A model generated the notes under the pieces. That model searched no databases. It saw nothing but the letters and a program-made list of their open reading frames with translations, and was not told where the DNA came from. The translations under genes and the position numbers were made by a program. From positions 44,792,133 to 44,856,132 of the forward strand of contig JAVMKO010000005.1 in the NCBI GenBank assembly GCA_032164245.1: a DNA stretch of 64,000 nt. Reading direction: 5' to 3'. Below, piece after piece: positions 25,801-40,800 of this stretch (positions are counted from its first letter, which is position 1; every line of letters begins with the position of its first letter). Source of the DNA: Sternotherus odoratus. Its lineage: Eukaryota > Chordata > Testudines > Kinosternidae.

Positions 25801-28800
25801 CAAGTAGACCAGAAAAGGTTCTAGGCAACGTACCAACATGATTGTTGCTGTGGGCACGAAGGATAAGAGGCTGAGAACTGAGTAGAGAGCCCCAGCACCA
25901 CGCCATTAGGCTAGCCAGGGGCAGCTCAACCCGAAGCAGTTTTGAACCAGAGGATGTAAAAGAAGAAAGCAGAGTGCTGTCATCGGACAATACCTGGATT
26001 GATCTGTGAAACTTCTAGCAAGCTGGGTTGCCCTCAAATTGGGCTGGTCAGCCATAAGCAAATTCAGCAGGCACCTGACTAGACCTTTTATGCGTACACC
26101 ATGACGCAGTGGATCAACTGCTGCCTAGACAATAACTATAACAATCAATGTTAATTGGAAAAGGTTCAAAAGGGAGACAAATGGACTGGGTTGGTTCAAG
26201 CTGAAAGGCCTACTGGTATAACTCACTGGGTTAGGATCATGCCCGCCAAACAAAAGAGGAATGGGACCATAAATTAGTAACCCAAACCCAGTGTCAAGAA
26301 TTAGGCCCAATGGTAAAGAAAATAATGTTTTTTGAGGTTCCTTAAAAGACTTTTGGGGACAAATGAAAAAGCTGCTGACCAACAAATGTCAGCTGGGAGA
26401 TGGGCTGCCCAAAAGCAGTGAGCCAGCACCCCCACAATCTCCAGGGTCTCCAGGAGCCACCATCGGGCCTTTACTGTCCTAACTCTGACCAGACTGGGCC
26501 AGAGAAAGGGAGCCAAAACACATCACTGCCTCCACCAGCTCCGACTAAACTCCAATCACCCCCTGGGATGAAGATATTGGTGCCTGCTATCAACACGCCT
26601 CCCTTCCCTTCCTCCTCCCTGCTTTATGTTTTCCTAGCCTTCCTTTTCCTTCTGTCTAAGGACCATACACTCTGCAACACTGCTGTAAGCCTGTAACCAA
26701 AAACACAGCTAAAAGCAATGCTCTGAACAGACCGGTTGCCAGGTGTGGAAGTGGCTGATCAGACCACATGCTGGGCCCAAGTTTCTCCAGCAATGAGGGC
26801 ACAAGTCAGAGCCAGCCAGGGCCGGCGACAGGGGGGTACTACGGGTAAAGCTGTACCGGGCCCCGGACTTTAGGGGGGCCCCGGTACACAGCAGTACCCG
26901 TAGTCATCCCCCCTTGTCGCCGGGCCTGGAGAGCAGGGAAGGGGCAGGGAGGCGGCGCGGCTCTCCTCCGGAGCAGACGAGCGCGCGTCCCCGGCAGGGG
27001 CGGTGATCCCGGCCAGCGGCAGCGGCGCAGTCCGGGGGAGAAAGTGCACGGGGGAGGAGGGGGGAGGAAGCAGCAAGGGCGGCTTGCGCCGCTCTTGGGC
27101 TCGCGCTGCCGCCAGCCACTGTCAGCTGGGGGGGGCGGGGAGGCAGCCGCTCAGAGTAGGGGGCCCCAAAATTTCTGTCGCCAGCCCTGGAGCCAGCCCC
27201 AGCTAGAGATGGAAGCTGCATTTTCTCTTTGTGGTTTTTCCCCTTTTCATGTGCTTGGCTCACTCTGTTTTGTAGGAAAATGGACTGAACTTTAACAGAA
27301 GTGGCAGCTCCACCCCATTCCAACACATGGCTTTTCTTTTCTTCAAAGAGAACAGCTAGTACCGTGTTTCCCCGAAAATAAGACAGTGTCTTATATTAAT
27401 TTTTGCTCCCAAAATTACATTACATTATATTACAGCGAGAGGCAAAACTGGAAGTACGTCTTATTTTCGGGGGATGTCTTACTTTCGGGGAAACAGGGTA
27501 CCAGCTTTATTTCCACCTCCATCTCAGACAGGGGGGTTCCTGCCAAAGGCTCTACAGCTCAAAGAGTGTGAGTGGGAGGAGAAATATTGTTACAATGAAA
27601 GCCCCACTTAACTTCACATTTCCAGTACTTTAACTGGGTTTCCTTCTTTTTCTAGATCTTTACTGAAATGCTGACTAGTTTGTAATAGTGCATTTGCCAT
27701 GGTGCTAGCAGGCCGAGGTCTCTGCTCACCCAGCCTCAAACCAGCATTAAAAGGAGTTTTAAGCAAGAACAGTTGCAGGGTCACATTTACCCCTGGGACT
27801 CTCTGGGCCCACGTAGTTCATTAAAATCAACATGACAAGCACCACAGCTCAGAATTTCACAGGGGTCAGGGTGAACTGCTGCCCTCCCTCCCCCAGGCTT
27901 CTCCCACCACACACTTCTCTCACCTTGGAGTAGATGGTGACGTTGATCCAGGCTAGCCGGCGACTCAGGTGGTTGAGTTTCTCTGAGAAAACCTTCTGGC
28001 TTTTCACCAGCTCCTCGTAGATGTCCCTCCTCTGAAAGAAGCAGATGGTATGAAGAGCCCCTCCCTGACCAGACAGGTACGGTGCAGACCAGAATGGACA
28101 GGACACAAGAGGTCCCCGCTTCTATGGTTCGCAAGGGAGGACAGGCAAGAGCCAGAGAGGCCAGAGTACAGCCAAGAGGCATCCAGGTGAAGGCTGGGGG
28201 AGTGGAAGCCAGAAGCAGTGATGCCCAGGTGGGATCCATCACTGCCCTGACCAGCAAGAACCCCAGGACCAGGAACCTTGGCGTCCAAGTGCCCCTAGGT
28301 GTCCAAAAGCTTTCAAATCACCTGCTGTAAAGGTGGCCTTTGTTAGGACTGTTCAGATGGAGTTACCCCTCCACCTGCAGGAGCCCTGAGACAGAAACCA
28401 TTCTGTTTCCTGTCTGGTTTCTCCGTGGCACCACCAGCCAGGTGTTCTTCCACTAAGCCCCAGTACTGCATGCAGCAGTGCCCAAACCCAAAGGGGGTGG
28501 GGTGTCTATGCTATGGGCTGGGTTTGGAGGGTTATTTTATTCAATACTCTTGGGGATAGAAACTCTACACCCTGTAACAGACCAGTCTGGTGTACCTGTC
28601 CCATGAGGCCCCTCAGCCTGAGAGCCCCAGAGGTAAATGGAGAGCAACACCTGTGATTTTGTACCCCCTGACTGCTACTGGGGCCTACACTCTAGAGAAG
28701 CAGCAACTGAACCACACAGTGCACATGCCCCTCCTGCCTGCCAGCCTCCTCGCAGCCCCTGGCTTGAGCTATTCTCCAGCAGAGATGGCAGAGCCCTTTG

Positions 28801-31800
28801 CCACAGGGCTCTGCAAAGGCTACAAAGATGGAAGTTCGGGGGGGGGCGGGGGGGGGGGAAGAGGCACTACTGGAGGGACTCCTTACCCTTTTTGGACATC
28901 GGCTAATCTTCTCCTCTGTGTCCTTCTGTGCCAGGGCATATTCATTCACATCATCGGACACACCCACCATCTGAAAGACAAGTGGGGACTGATGATGCCA
29001 GCACAGAGCTTTTCCAATCTGGTCAAGAGCAGCCCGACCCTGGAGAGCAGAAAACCGGCCAGCATTGCGGAGCTCCTGTCCCCTGGCTAGGCTGCTCTCA
29101 GCAGGCCAAGGGTCAGAAGGCTGGAGCAGCAGTGATTTGCTCTCACTGCAGATGCAGGAGTAATTCCTCCTCCTCAAACCCAGTCACTTGCTCAAACATA
29201 GCAAAGACTAAAGGACCAAAAGCAAGACCTAGGCTAGCTTCTACCCCTCTATGGTATGCTAGTGGTGAGCCGTGCTCTGTCCTGGGTTGAACTGGGTGGA
29301 CTAAGCAGAGACGTGGCACATCCCAACATACCCTGGGCTGCTCAGGCGAACAGCCATCTGGCCCAGCATCCCAGTGCTCTATCTAGGCCCCGGCATGCTG
29401 CTGTTACTCAGCTCCCATTCTCCAGGAAAGGAATTCAGCCCTACCCCTAACCTGTGTGTATAGCCACACCAGCATGCAGAGAGGGGGGCTGGAGATCGGG
29501 GACTCAGCTGCAATTTCTGGTGACACTGAAGCCTAACAAATGCAGTTTGGGACAGGATCTGCAGTCCCTGCTGGAGACACGTGGTCCCCTCCTGCCAGAG
29601 GCATCACCCCAGGATGAGTGCAACAACAAAAGAAACAAGGCTGTGCCACAGACACACATGCATACCAGCCAAGGTGGCCCTCTCTCTCTGGTGGCTCGAT
29701 GGGCACAAGGGAGTTGGCTCACTGCAAGGACCCACGGGCACCAGCCCTAGTGTGGGGCAGCACGACAAGGGCTGTGACCTCCTCCCGTATGGGTCCTCCT
29801 CACCTTACCAAGCTGCTGGTGGACGCTGAGGTTGTACATCATCACTATTCCATCCAGGATCTCCAGAAGGGAGTTCTCAGTGATTGACTGCTCTGGCTCC
29901 TCAGGGGGTCTCCCCAGTAACAGACCTTCATTTCCATGACTTCCTTCTACTGCAACCCAGCCCCGAGACAAAAGAGTTTTCAGCAGCATCGCTGGCAGTG
30001 CGAAACCTGAATGCCTTGCCCCCAGTGTACAGTGTTCTCAGGGACCATCCCCATTGCTCCATGCCTTTCCACAGCCCTCATTCCCTCTCTACAGGTCTGG
30101 GGGTGTCTCACACAAAGGGGGCGAGCTGGCTCTTAGATGGCGAGCAGTGCTCCTGTCTGACATGCTACTGCAGTCCAGTCCTGAGCACAGCCCCTTCCTT
30201 CCCAGGCCAAGGAGGGAAGCACCTGGCAAACACACATTGAGAAGAACAGTGTGAGCCTCCAATCCTTCCCACTGCATGCTGGGAAAGGGCTGGGCACAAC
30301 TGGGGCATTCTGGGTACTGCCAGGCAAATGAGCAAAACCCAACTGCCTCTGCCAAAAACAGAGTGAGGCCAAGATCATCAATGGTGGGCAGAGCCAGGAA
30401 CCCAGCCCCAGGTTCTGCGTTACGTACCATTAGTCCGCAGTGCCGAGTGCCTTTGACTGAAGACTTGGGCTCTACCACCTAGCTCTAACCTACTCCCACG
30501 TGAGCCCCCAGCCACACTGCCTGACCTGCTCCTGCCCACTCACTGCAACAGCCGGGGCTGAGCCCTCAGCCACCAGGCTCACCTCTGGGTAGGCAACTGG
30601 ACTGACTGATTTTTAAAGAAAATGCAGGCGCTTTGATAACCTGCTTCAGGAGAGACTTCACCAGTCTAGGCTGCTCACGCTGAAATCAGCGCTGCTGTGA
30701 CAGCACCCCGGCTCTTCCACAGCTCCTGTGAGCAGAGCCATGCCCAGAGCACTGCCAGCCCCCAGCACTTCCAGGCTTTGAGCATCACACACTGAGCTCA
30801 CCAGCTGAGTGAAAACTCAATCAGACAACGAGCAACTGCTGCCATCTTTTCTCAGCTAAGCTCAGGGCTGATCCAATCCCCGGGGACTGGCTGGGCCTTT
30901 TCCTTTGCCTGCTTCTCCCCCCCACAACCTGACGCCTTGACAACTACTCACCGTCATCTTCTGTCCGCTGTTCCACACTCAGCGTGCGTGCTTTCATCTT
31001 CTCCAGGGTGCCCAGGGGCCGCCGCGGGTTCATCAGGCTAACAGCAGCTGTACTGAGGAAGCGGTTGGCACGACCCAGGGTGGGTGAGCTGAGCCAACTG
31101 GGCCTGGCAAGGGCACCACCAATGGCGAGTGCTGCAACTGGGCGCTGAGACATAAAAGGTCAGAAATGTGAGCACTTCCATTCGTGAGGCTGCCCACTGA
31201 CTCCAAGCCCTCCCTCTCCAAGGGTTGCAACCATGCCAGCCCAAAGCTTCCCTGGCTTCCCAGGGCTAACATGATAGATCCCAGCTTGCTCCCTCCCTCC
31301 CTGCTGCACCTGGGCTGGCTGTGCAGGACCAATGGGATGCAGCACCCCATTCTGGCCACACAGGGAGAAGAGCTGTGCAGAGACAGGAATGCCTTTACAG
31401 GTACTTCACTGATGGCAGCAGCACTTGAACACTGGACACCGGAAGCCACCGGGCTCAATCAGCAGGGACTGGAGCAGTAGGGCCAAATCACCTCTCTTCC
31501 CAATCATGTGGCTTCTCTAGCCGCTGCTAGGGGCACAGGCCTACGGGACCCACCTGAGCTGTGGAGGTTGCGGACTCCTCATCCTCATCCAGGTCATCCA
31601 TGGTCACAGCCTGCAGCTCCGCAGGGTCAATCAGGATATTTGCTTTCAAAGCCAGGTCATCTGTGTGAAAGGAGCCATGGGATCAGGGTTCACTGTGGGC
31701 CCGCTCCTTTGGAGCATAGAATGGCACATGGCCAGCCCCAGGGAGTGCTGCGAGGAGACACTGATGCTGTCCCAGTGAAGTCACAGCTCTCTGGTCCCTT

Positions 31801-34800
31801 TGCTCTCCCCACCCCTGCCCTCTCACATGTGAGCGTACGCTTCTCTCTGCTACTCTCTAGCTGGCCTAACACCGTCCAAATCTGTGACACCAGAAGCAAG
31901 GATGATGCTGCCGTCACACGTCCCTGGCACAACTCAACAATGACAATGACGACTCTTCAGAACTGCAGCACCCCCATGAGAAGCCATGGGCAGGCTCCAG
32001 GGACCAGGTGTGCCCAAGCTGGAGATATGAGCCAGGGTCACAGGCTGCAGAGCACGCAGAAGGGGCACTCCTGGAAGACAGAGCAGTGCCCTCAATTGGG
32101 GAACACACCAGGGCACTGCCCCATCTAGCCTGGGAAACATCCTGCCCATTACTGCAGTGCTGCCTGCACAGTGAGATCCCAGCAGCCCCATTCCAGTTCC
32201 CTGGGTGGCACCTGTGCCCCACACTGCATGGACAGCCATGGGAAAGCCAGGCAGCTAAACCAAGACAATAGTACTGACAGCCTGGCACACAAGTAAGGCC
32301 ACGCTGTGGGTCCAGGTCCCTCCACTGCTGCCCGAGTTTCACAGTAGGACAATGTCCACCACTAATGAGCATGAAGTGACCTGTCCCTTGCCACAGTAAG
32401 CTCCCTCGTGCTGACAGTGTAAGTGCCGGGGGTGCTCAGGCATCATGGCAATGGGGTCAGAGCCCAGACCTCCACCACCAAGCCCTTCCTCCCTCCACTG
32501 GCACCAGTGCCCTTGCCCTCCTCCCTGATCCTGGAATCCTCTGCTCTCCCCTCTGAGTCCCCCAAGCCATCCTCTATCTTCCCTTCCCCAGAGTCTTCCT
32601 CACCTCTCCTTCAGGTTCTCCCTGCACTCTAATGGCTCCTAACCCCTTTCATCCTTCACTCTGTTAGCCACGAGTCCCTCCAACCTGGGCATGGCCCCCT
32701 CCACGGGGCTATTGTTGTCCCCCCTTCCCCTGCTCCCAAATCTCTCTAGCAATCAATCCTCACATTAACCCCTTACAAGTTAGGGCACCATTTAAAATAA
32801 CGCAGTAGGGAAAGGAAGCATGCAAGGCAGCTAGGGCCAAATGACACAGTAGACTCCTCTCAGGTACCTAGGCCACTAGGAACCATGGTGCTCACCTAAT
32901 CTGACCCCTAGTAGAGCACAGGCCAGAGACTAGCTGCACAAGCATTCCTGCAGCAGAGCTTTTAGAGAAACAGCCAATCCAGAGTTAAAAATTGTTAGAG
33001 ATAATGGAGAATCCACCATGCCCTAGGTAAATTGTTCCAATGGTTAATTATTCTCACTGTTAAAAATGTAGACCTGATTCCCAGTCTGAATTTGTCTATT
33101 GTCAGCTTCCAGCCATTGGTTCATGTTAGACCTTTCTCTGCTAGACTGCAGAGCCCATTATTAAATATTTGTTCCCCATGTACGTACTGGTAGACTGTAA
33201 TCAAGTCAACTTTTAACTTTCTCTCTGTTAAGTTAAATAGATTGAGCTCCTTGAGTCAGGTTTTCCAAACATTTTGTTGTTCTTGTGACTCTTCTCTGAC
33301 CCCTCTCCAATTTATCAACATCCTTCTTGAATTGAGGACACAGGATTCCAGCAGTGGTTGTACCAGTTCCAAATCCAGAGGTAAAATAAGCTCTCTATTC
33401 TTACTGAGATTCTTATTTATGCAACCCAGATCTCTTTTGGCCACAGAGTCAGACTGGGAGCGCCTGTTCACCTGATTATCCACCACAACCAATAAAAATG
33501 TTTCAGAGAAGAGTCTCCCCCCACCCCCACCCCCAGCCTGCACATACAGCCTACATTCTTTGTTCCCAGACATATGTTTTAATATGGCTCAATGTAAATG
33601 TATATCTTGTTTGCCTGAGCCGTTTATCAAGCAATCCAGACTTGCTCTGTACCTATCCTCTTCATTATTTACCATTCTCCCAATTTTTGTGTTATGTGCA
33701 GAAGTATTAGTAATGATTTTATGTCATTGATAAAAATGTTAAATAATGTAGGGCCAAGAACAGACTCTTGTAGGACCCCACTGAAAACACACTGGCTCAG
33801 TGATGATTCCCCATTTGCAATAACATTTTAAGTCCTATCAGTTAGCTAGTTTTCAATCCATTTAAGGCATGCCATGTTAATTTTATATCACTCTAATTTT
33901 TAATTAAAATGACTTATGGTACCAAGTCAAACATCTTACTGAAGTTCATGTATATTACATCAACACTAGTAAATTTATCAAACTCACAATCTCATCAAAG
34001 AGAGAGATTTTATGTTCCTAAAACCCACATTGATTTGCATTAATTATACTATCCTCCTTTAATTCTTTATTAATGGAGTCCTGTATCAGCTGCTCCAGTC
34101 TCTTGCCAGGGATTGATGTCAGATTGACAGGCCCACATTTAGTCCCATTTATCCTTTTTGAAAATTGGCACATTAGCTTTCTTTCACTTTTCTAGAACTT
34201 TCCCAGTGCCTCAAGACTTATTGAAAATCAACATGAATGGTCCAGCCAGCTCCTCACCCAGCTCTTTAAAACTCTTGAATGCAAGTTATTTGGACCTGCT
34301 GATTTACAAATGTCTGTTTATGCATCCTGGGATCTATTTAACATCCTCCCAAGATACCAGTGGACTAGAAAGTGTTCTCATCGCTGTACGATGAGACTTC
34401 ATCATCTGTTTTTCCCCAAATACAGATCAGAAATATTTATTGAACACATCTGCCTTTTCTGCATTATTATTGATGATCATCGGTGCACACACAGCCCACT
34501 CCTTGTAGTCAGAACGCCAGCCCCTCCCTATGTGCCCACAAACCAATCCCTTCCCACTGCAGTTAAAGGACAAGGAGATGCCCATTACTCCCTAAGCTAC
34601 CACAGACTGCCTTGCCCTCAACCTCCTCCTTGCCCTTCCCTCTGATTTAGACCAAGGTCTCGGAAGGGCAGGACTATTTAAAGCGAAGGGATCTGACCCA
34701 GCACTCACCTTTCAGAGTCTTCTTGAGATGAGACAAGAGTCCACCGAGTCGCTGCAGGTCAAAGTAATCCACCTTCCCGTTATAGAAGAGCTGAGGAGGA

Positions 34801-37800
34801 ACATATGCCTCTGGTGGGGAGGAGACAGAGATTTATGGTGAGCGTCCCAGGCTGGGGCCCAGCTAACATGAAGAGGCAGAGAGCACTGAGCACCGACCCC
34901 AGCCTGGAGAGCCCATCTGCCCTGCAGAATTTATGGTGGGATGTGTCACAAGTCTGCTCTGGCAGAGGTGGTTTCCAGAGCGGAGCACATACCACACAAG
35001 CACAGAAACAGGGCACTCAGAGTCCTGACTGGTCACACACTGCTCCCCCGCAGCTGCCTTGTCCTCAACAGCCTGCTCATTGCACGAGGAGGGCAAGTCT
35101 CCACTCAGCACCTAGCAACACACTCCAGCCACTGAGCTACACAGTGGGGTGCACCTGACCAATTCCTGTCTGGACAGAGCTGGGAGGCAGGGCTAAGGCT
35201 GGAATAGCAGGGGAGTGGCAGGCCAGGACTGAGGGGGAATAGATGATGCTGGGATAGAGGGTGTAAGAGCAGCTAGCACAGGTCCTGCTGGCCAGATAGC
35301 ACTGTTCATCCTGCAGTTCAGGGATCTGATAAGCCCATCCTCTCCCCTCAGAGGGCTGGTCTGCGTGGGGAACCTGAGCGGTAGAGCTACGGAGGCATGT
35401 CCTCAGAAGGACCATTTCAAAACAGTGAGTACGCATGGCAGTTATCTGTCTGGAGCACTATCCTGCATTAGCGATGACAGTCACCTCCTCAGTGCTGTCA
35501 AGTCCCAAGTGCAGTGGTACAGTTCGATATGCCACACCAGTAAGATATTTATAGCTGGTATTGTGTACCGCAGGAGTGGGCAAACCTTTTGGCCCAAGCG
35601 CTACATCGGGGTTCAAAATTGTGCGGAGGGCCGGGTAGGGAAGGCTGTGCCTCCACAAACAGCCTGGCCCTGCCCCCTATCCGACCCCCACCCACTTCCC
35701 GCCTCCTGACTACCTCCCTCAGAACTCCCAACCCATCCAATGCCCCCTTCCCTGCTCCTTGTCCCCTGATCGCCCCCTCCAGAGACCCCCCCCACCCCAA
35801 CTGCCCCCCCAGGACTCCACCTCCTAAGCCCCCCAGCTTTGTTCCCTGACTGCCCCCACCCGAGACCCCCCCACCCACCCTAACCACCACCACCACCACC
35901 ACCCAGAATCCCCCTCCAAATCCTCCTTGCTTACCTTCGGGCGCTCCAGCCCCAGTGCTGGGCTCCCTGCACTTGGCCTGGGCTGCATCCAGGCCAGGGA
36001 GCGCTGGGGTCCCACAGCATGCCAGGCTCAGCCAGGCCCCCAGCCCAGGACGCCAGGCCCCGCGACTCCCCATCCTGGGCCTGGAGCGCAGGGTCACTGG
36101 CACTGCCCCCCTGGTCGAGCTCGCGGACCGGATAAAAATGGCCGGTGGGCCGCATAGTTTGCCCATCCCTGGTGTACCAGAAAGACAGAGGAGGAACCCA
36201 CCCCCAGCCCCACCCCCTGACTTTTCACCGAGCTGCATCTCCTCCGTATATATAGCAGACCTGTCAGAGGACAGGGCTGGGGGCGGTACAGCTGCCAGAG
36301 GAGCTGCCAGCGTTCTGCTCCTTTCTCCTCTGGGCCCCAGCCCACCCCGCCCTGCCCTGTCCTCTAGCAGGGCTGTGGTACCACCCCCAGCCCTTCCACA
36401 CAACAGTATCTCCTGAGTCCTCCTGCCTGGGGTCTGTACAGCAGAAGTCTCCAGTGCAGCAGGAGGAAGACAGAGCACCCCCCCCCATCCCTTCCCCTGC
36501 CCCCAGGTAACATGGAATGGATGTGGATCATGGGGAGGGGATGGGGGTGGGACAAGGAGGAGTCACATGGGGGGCCATGGGGGGAGGTCATATGCCCCCC
36601 CCCCTTTGTGCCCCATACCAGCAAGAAATTATTTCTACTTGCACCACTGCAAGTGTAAAGGCTCCCAGGCTGCAGGGTCATGAAAGGTCACTGCTCCTGA
36701 ACTGAACTCAAACATCCAGCCTCCTGGAAAACGGCAGCCAGGTCCCATCCCATTCCCATCCCCAGTGCAGTGGGGCCTCCACGACAACGCCACCCTGCTG
36801 TTGATTGCTGGAGCAGGGGCAGGCCTTACCCTTACTGCTCAGGGCTGCAGGAGCCTTGGCTTTGTGCTCGTCCCAGTACCAGCGCAAGGTGGAGATGAGT
36901 CGATGCAGGAAGCAGACCATGTATTCTGGCGGGCACAGTACAGTCAGGTTCTGGAGGGGGTGGCAGAGCGGACAGTGAGGGAGGGTCACACTTAGCAGTC
37001 ACAGCAGCAGCATTGCTGGGAATTTCTACCAGCCCCACCCTGTGCACTCTGCTATCTTGCAGACCGCGTGGAGCACTGGCCACAGAGCCCAGCCCCAGAA
37101 CACAGCGCCTCCCCAGAAGGCAGCAGCCTCTCACACAGTGCCCCTCCCCATGGCATCGCCAGGTGGCATCACAAAATCGAGTGCTGGTCTGAAGGCATGC
37201 TAGCAGACAAACCAGGGGTGGGCAAACTTTTTGGCCCACGGGCCACATTGGGGTTCCAAAATTGTACGGAGGGCCAGGTAGGGAAGGCCCCACCCCTTTC
37301 CAACTCCCACCCACTTCCTGCCCCCCTCAGAATACCCAACCCATCCTGCTCCTTGTTCTCTGAATGCCCCCTCCCAGCCCCCCCAAAAAACCCTTCCCCC
37401 GCTCCATCCCCTGACTACCCTGACCCCTATCCACCCCCCACCTCCTGACAGACACCTGGGACTCCCCCATCCTATCCAGCCTCCCCATTCCATTTCCCCT
37501 GACTGCCCCCAGAACTCCCTACCCCTTATCCAACCCCCCCACAGTTACCATGCTGCTTACCCTCACCTCCCCCTTCTCCCGTAGCCTCAGCGTGCCACGT
37601 CCAGGATCAGCCCTGGACAACGCTGAAGTGGTGTGGCTTGGAGGGTGGGGTGGGGTGAGCTCCTGCCGCATGGCCCGCCAGAGCTCGCAGCCCCGCCCCC
37701 TTACCATGCTGCTCCCAGCGGCAACTCAGGCCCCGCCGGAGCCATGCTGCTGCAGCGTTGTCCAGGGCCGCTCCTGGACACGGCAGGCAGAGGCTCCAGG

Positions 37801-40800
37801 GGAACGGTGTCGTAAGGGGGTGGGGCTGCAAGCTCCAGCAGGCTGGGCAACAGGAGCTCACCCCCTCCCCACCAGCCACAGTGCTGTCCAGGGCTGCTCC
37901 TGGATGTGGCGCTGAAGCTCCGGGAGAGCAGGGAAGGCAGGGGTGGGGGGACAGCAGGGGAGGGGCCAGGGGTAGCCTCCCCAGCCGGGAGCTCGGGGGG
38001 GGGGGGGCAAATTTAGCTTGCGGGCCGGAGTTTGCCCACCCCTGAGACAAAGGTTTGAATGGCAGCTGGGCACTCTCAGTGGCAGAGAAGGCAAGCTACT
38101 AAATAACGTTACCATGCAGTGGGGAAGGGTACAAATACCAAGCACAGAACTAGCTGTGACCACTAGCATCATGGAGACCTTCAACAGTAGCAAGTGAGGC
38201 AGGTTGCCAGCTGAAGTTCCCTGGCGCCAGGGCTGCACTGGCTTTCTCCCAAATCTCCCATCACTGTGCTAGCTGTGAAGCAGCTCCACCACAGGCAACA
38301 GCGAGAAAGCACTAACTCTAGCAACCCTGGCTAGTCATGGACATCTTGTCCCCAGAGATTCTCTGACCTGCGTTAAGGACCAGTGCTCCCTCCGAGTTTG
38401 AGCAATAGCCTGCTAAATCCAGAGTTGGGAGTTCAATCCTTGAGGGGACCATTTAGGGATCTGGGGCAAAAATCTGTTGGATGATTTAATTGGAGATTGG
38501 TCCTGCTTTGAGCAGGGGGTTGGACTAGATGACCTCCTGAGGTCTCTTCCAACCCTGATAGTCTATTATTCTATTATCTACATTAGTGTCCTGCACAGCT
38601 ACTGTAGTGGGACTGCACTGGGGCCAGTGCAGCCATGAGATTACAGGGGAAGGTTGGTGTAGACACAGACTGTGTCCCAGGATGACAATCCCTCTTGGAT
38701 GCTGTCCCTTCACTGCCCTCGAGTGGGTCCAGCCTGAGAAGGTGAGGACAGGGGAAGCATCACAGCAGGCCCGTGAACACCTCCAGCTATCACCATGCTG
38801 TCTGCCTTCCGACAGCACTGACCCAACATGCCCCTAACAACATGTTGCTCTCAGTGACGGGTGAGGGCAGGGTCATATTCTCCCTGTGAGGAGCTAGCAA
38901 TAGGGTCCCTAAAGGGATAAGCGCCTTGGCTTGAAGTGGGGTTAAAACATTTGGCTTCTCCCTCCCTGCTGCCTGCCTCAACCCCCAGTGCATGCTGCGT
39001 GCACAAGCCACACTCCTGAGGACAGCACGCCCGGCTGCTACAGGGGAAAGAGCTGAGTCCCCTAGGTTCTATCCCCTGGACAGTCACTGCACAAATACTT
39101 CCCTGTGCCAGGAGGGCCCAGTGCAGCCACACAGCCAGCTCACACTAGTGCAGGGCTGGGCTGCCCAGTCCAGAGGCTCTAGAAAAGAACAATGACCCAT
39201 TGCAGCAGTGCTGGCACCACAACTTACCCCTCGGTTGCTGGCATTTTCCTGAAGAAACTTGCGGAATTTGTTCAGGAAGATGTATCTGGAGGCTTCCCCC
39301 TGCCAGGAGAAAGAGCAGACGTGGTGCTTACCCAGCTGTGAGAATTCCCTGTGCTCGCCTCTCTGCTTTCTCTCTGTCACCCGCGACAATGTTTTTGCCC
39401 CATCAGGCATAGTGGGAGCTTAACCTAGATTTCCAATGGGCAGCGGAGACTGCGGGGACTGTGGTATAGCTACCCCCACAGTGCACCACTCCGAGAGTTG
39501 ATGCTAGCCATGGTAGTGAGGACGCACTCCGCCAACTTAATGTGCTTAGTGGGGACACACGCAATCGACCATATAAAATCACTTCCTAAAAATCGACTTC
39601 TATAAAATCGACCTAATTTCGTAGTGTAGACGTACCCACAGAATCCAGGGCTCAGGAAGCAATGTAACCTGCCTACACAGATCAACACTGAGCGCTGCCC
39701 TCTCCAAGGCTGCCTCTCCACATTCAAGACTGGGCGGTGCTAGATATTGTATGGCAGAAATGTGCCCTGGATGGGGAAAGGTTGAGCAGCTCTGCCTAGA
39801 GAGCCCTGCAGTCCATGGATGCCACATTAGAGGGACCCACAAGGTGTTTACGTTCTACTTACCCCACCTCGGTCTTTGTTGTTCAAAAGCAATTTCAGGA
39901 TCTGAACCTGGAGTTCCTCCACCACTAGGAAAGGGACACAAATGTCAGCCATCAGAAGTGCCCTGAAAGCTCAGAGCCCATTCACCCCCGTGTCATGGGT
40001 AGACTGCCTGAGACTGCTCCCCAGCAGTCAGGAAAGCATGCTTAGGCCAGCACGGCACTGTGTCCATGGCTGCTGGGCCCTCTCAGCCTGGCCCCCGGTT
40101 CCCACTACGCGGCTATGGGAATGCTGACCGGCACACATAGGTCCGCAGCTGGCTCCTGGCTGCCAAGGCCACTTGAAGGCAGCTCAGATGCCCGTACTGT
40201 GACCGTGTGAGTGTATTTCACCACACAGCTCTACAAGGCACTGGTCCCCCAGCAGCAACCCCCCCACAGACCTTCAATGCGTTTTTTGAGCCGCTGGCAG
40301 CCTCTGTCATATGCCCGCCGGCGCAGCCTCTCCTCGGCACTCTCCTCCTTTACCTCCTTGTTCTCCTTGCCCTGGGGTAAAGGGGTGGGAATTGGTTGAC
40401 ATTTAACCCTAGTCCAGGACTGGCACACCAAGCCCAGCACCACAGAGGGACAGCGGCACTCCCCACTAACCCCCCTGTAAGGGAGAGAAACTGGTCTGGC
40501 AGCTGGCTGTCAAGCTAGGAGCCTCCCTGCAGTGTCACAGGTCCCCCAGTGAACACAGGAGCCACACTGCCTAGAGTGACTCCCTGACACAGTGCCAGAC
40601 CTCTGAGAGGTGGAGGGCAACTGGACAACCCTGCAGAATTGCAAGAGCAACTTGGGAGGGAAGTTACCCTTACCCTCCTGCAAGGCATACCTGCCCCTGC
40701 CCTGCAGCAGCACGCAACCGAGGTCAAAACGTGACGGATGGCAGTGGAGAGGCTGGGAGCTCTTGGTGCACAGAGAATGCAGCACAGATCTACCAGTTCT

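Larger units (their letters stand above)
25759..27923 (-). other. RNF123 intron, exons 18-19
   Basis: 2,165 bp with the MITEs at 26817 and 27359. The stretch 26000-26700 is AT-richer and may be an old retroelement, but I cannot name it. Confidence 0.5.

Noticed and set aside
29947..29949. Alternative acceptor GTAG for window exon 16
   Set aside because: It would remove three bases (one residue). The GCAG site preserves the residue present in mammals, though both could be used.
35549..36478. 309-codon open frame on the minus strand
   Set aside because: It covers the hAT MITE at 35571-36171, is Gly-rich from C-rich DNA and does not correspond to a protein.
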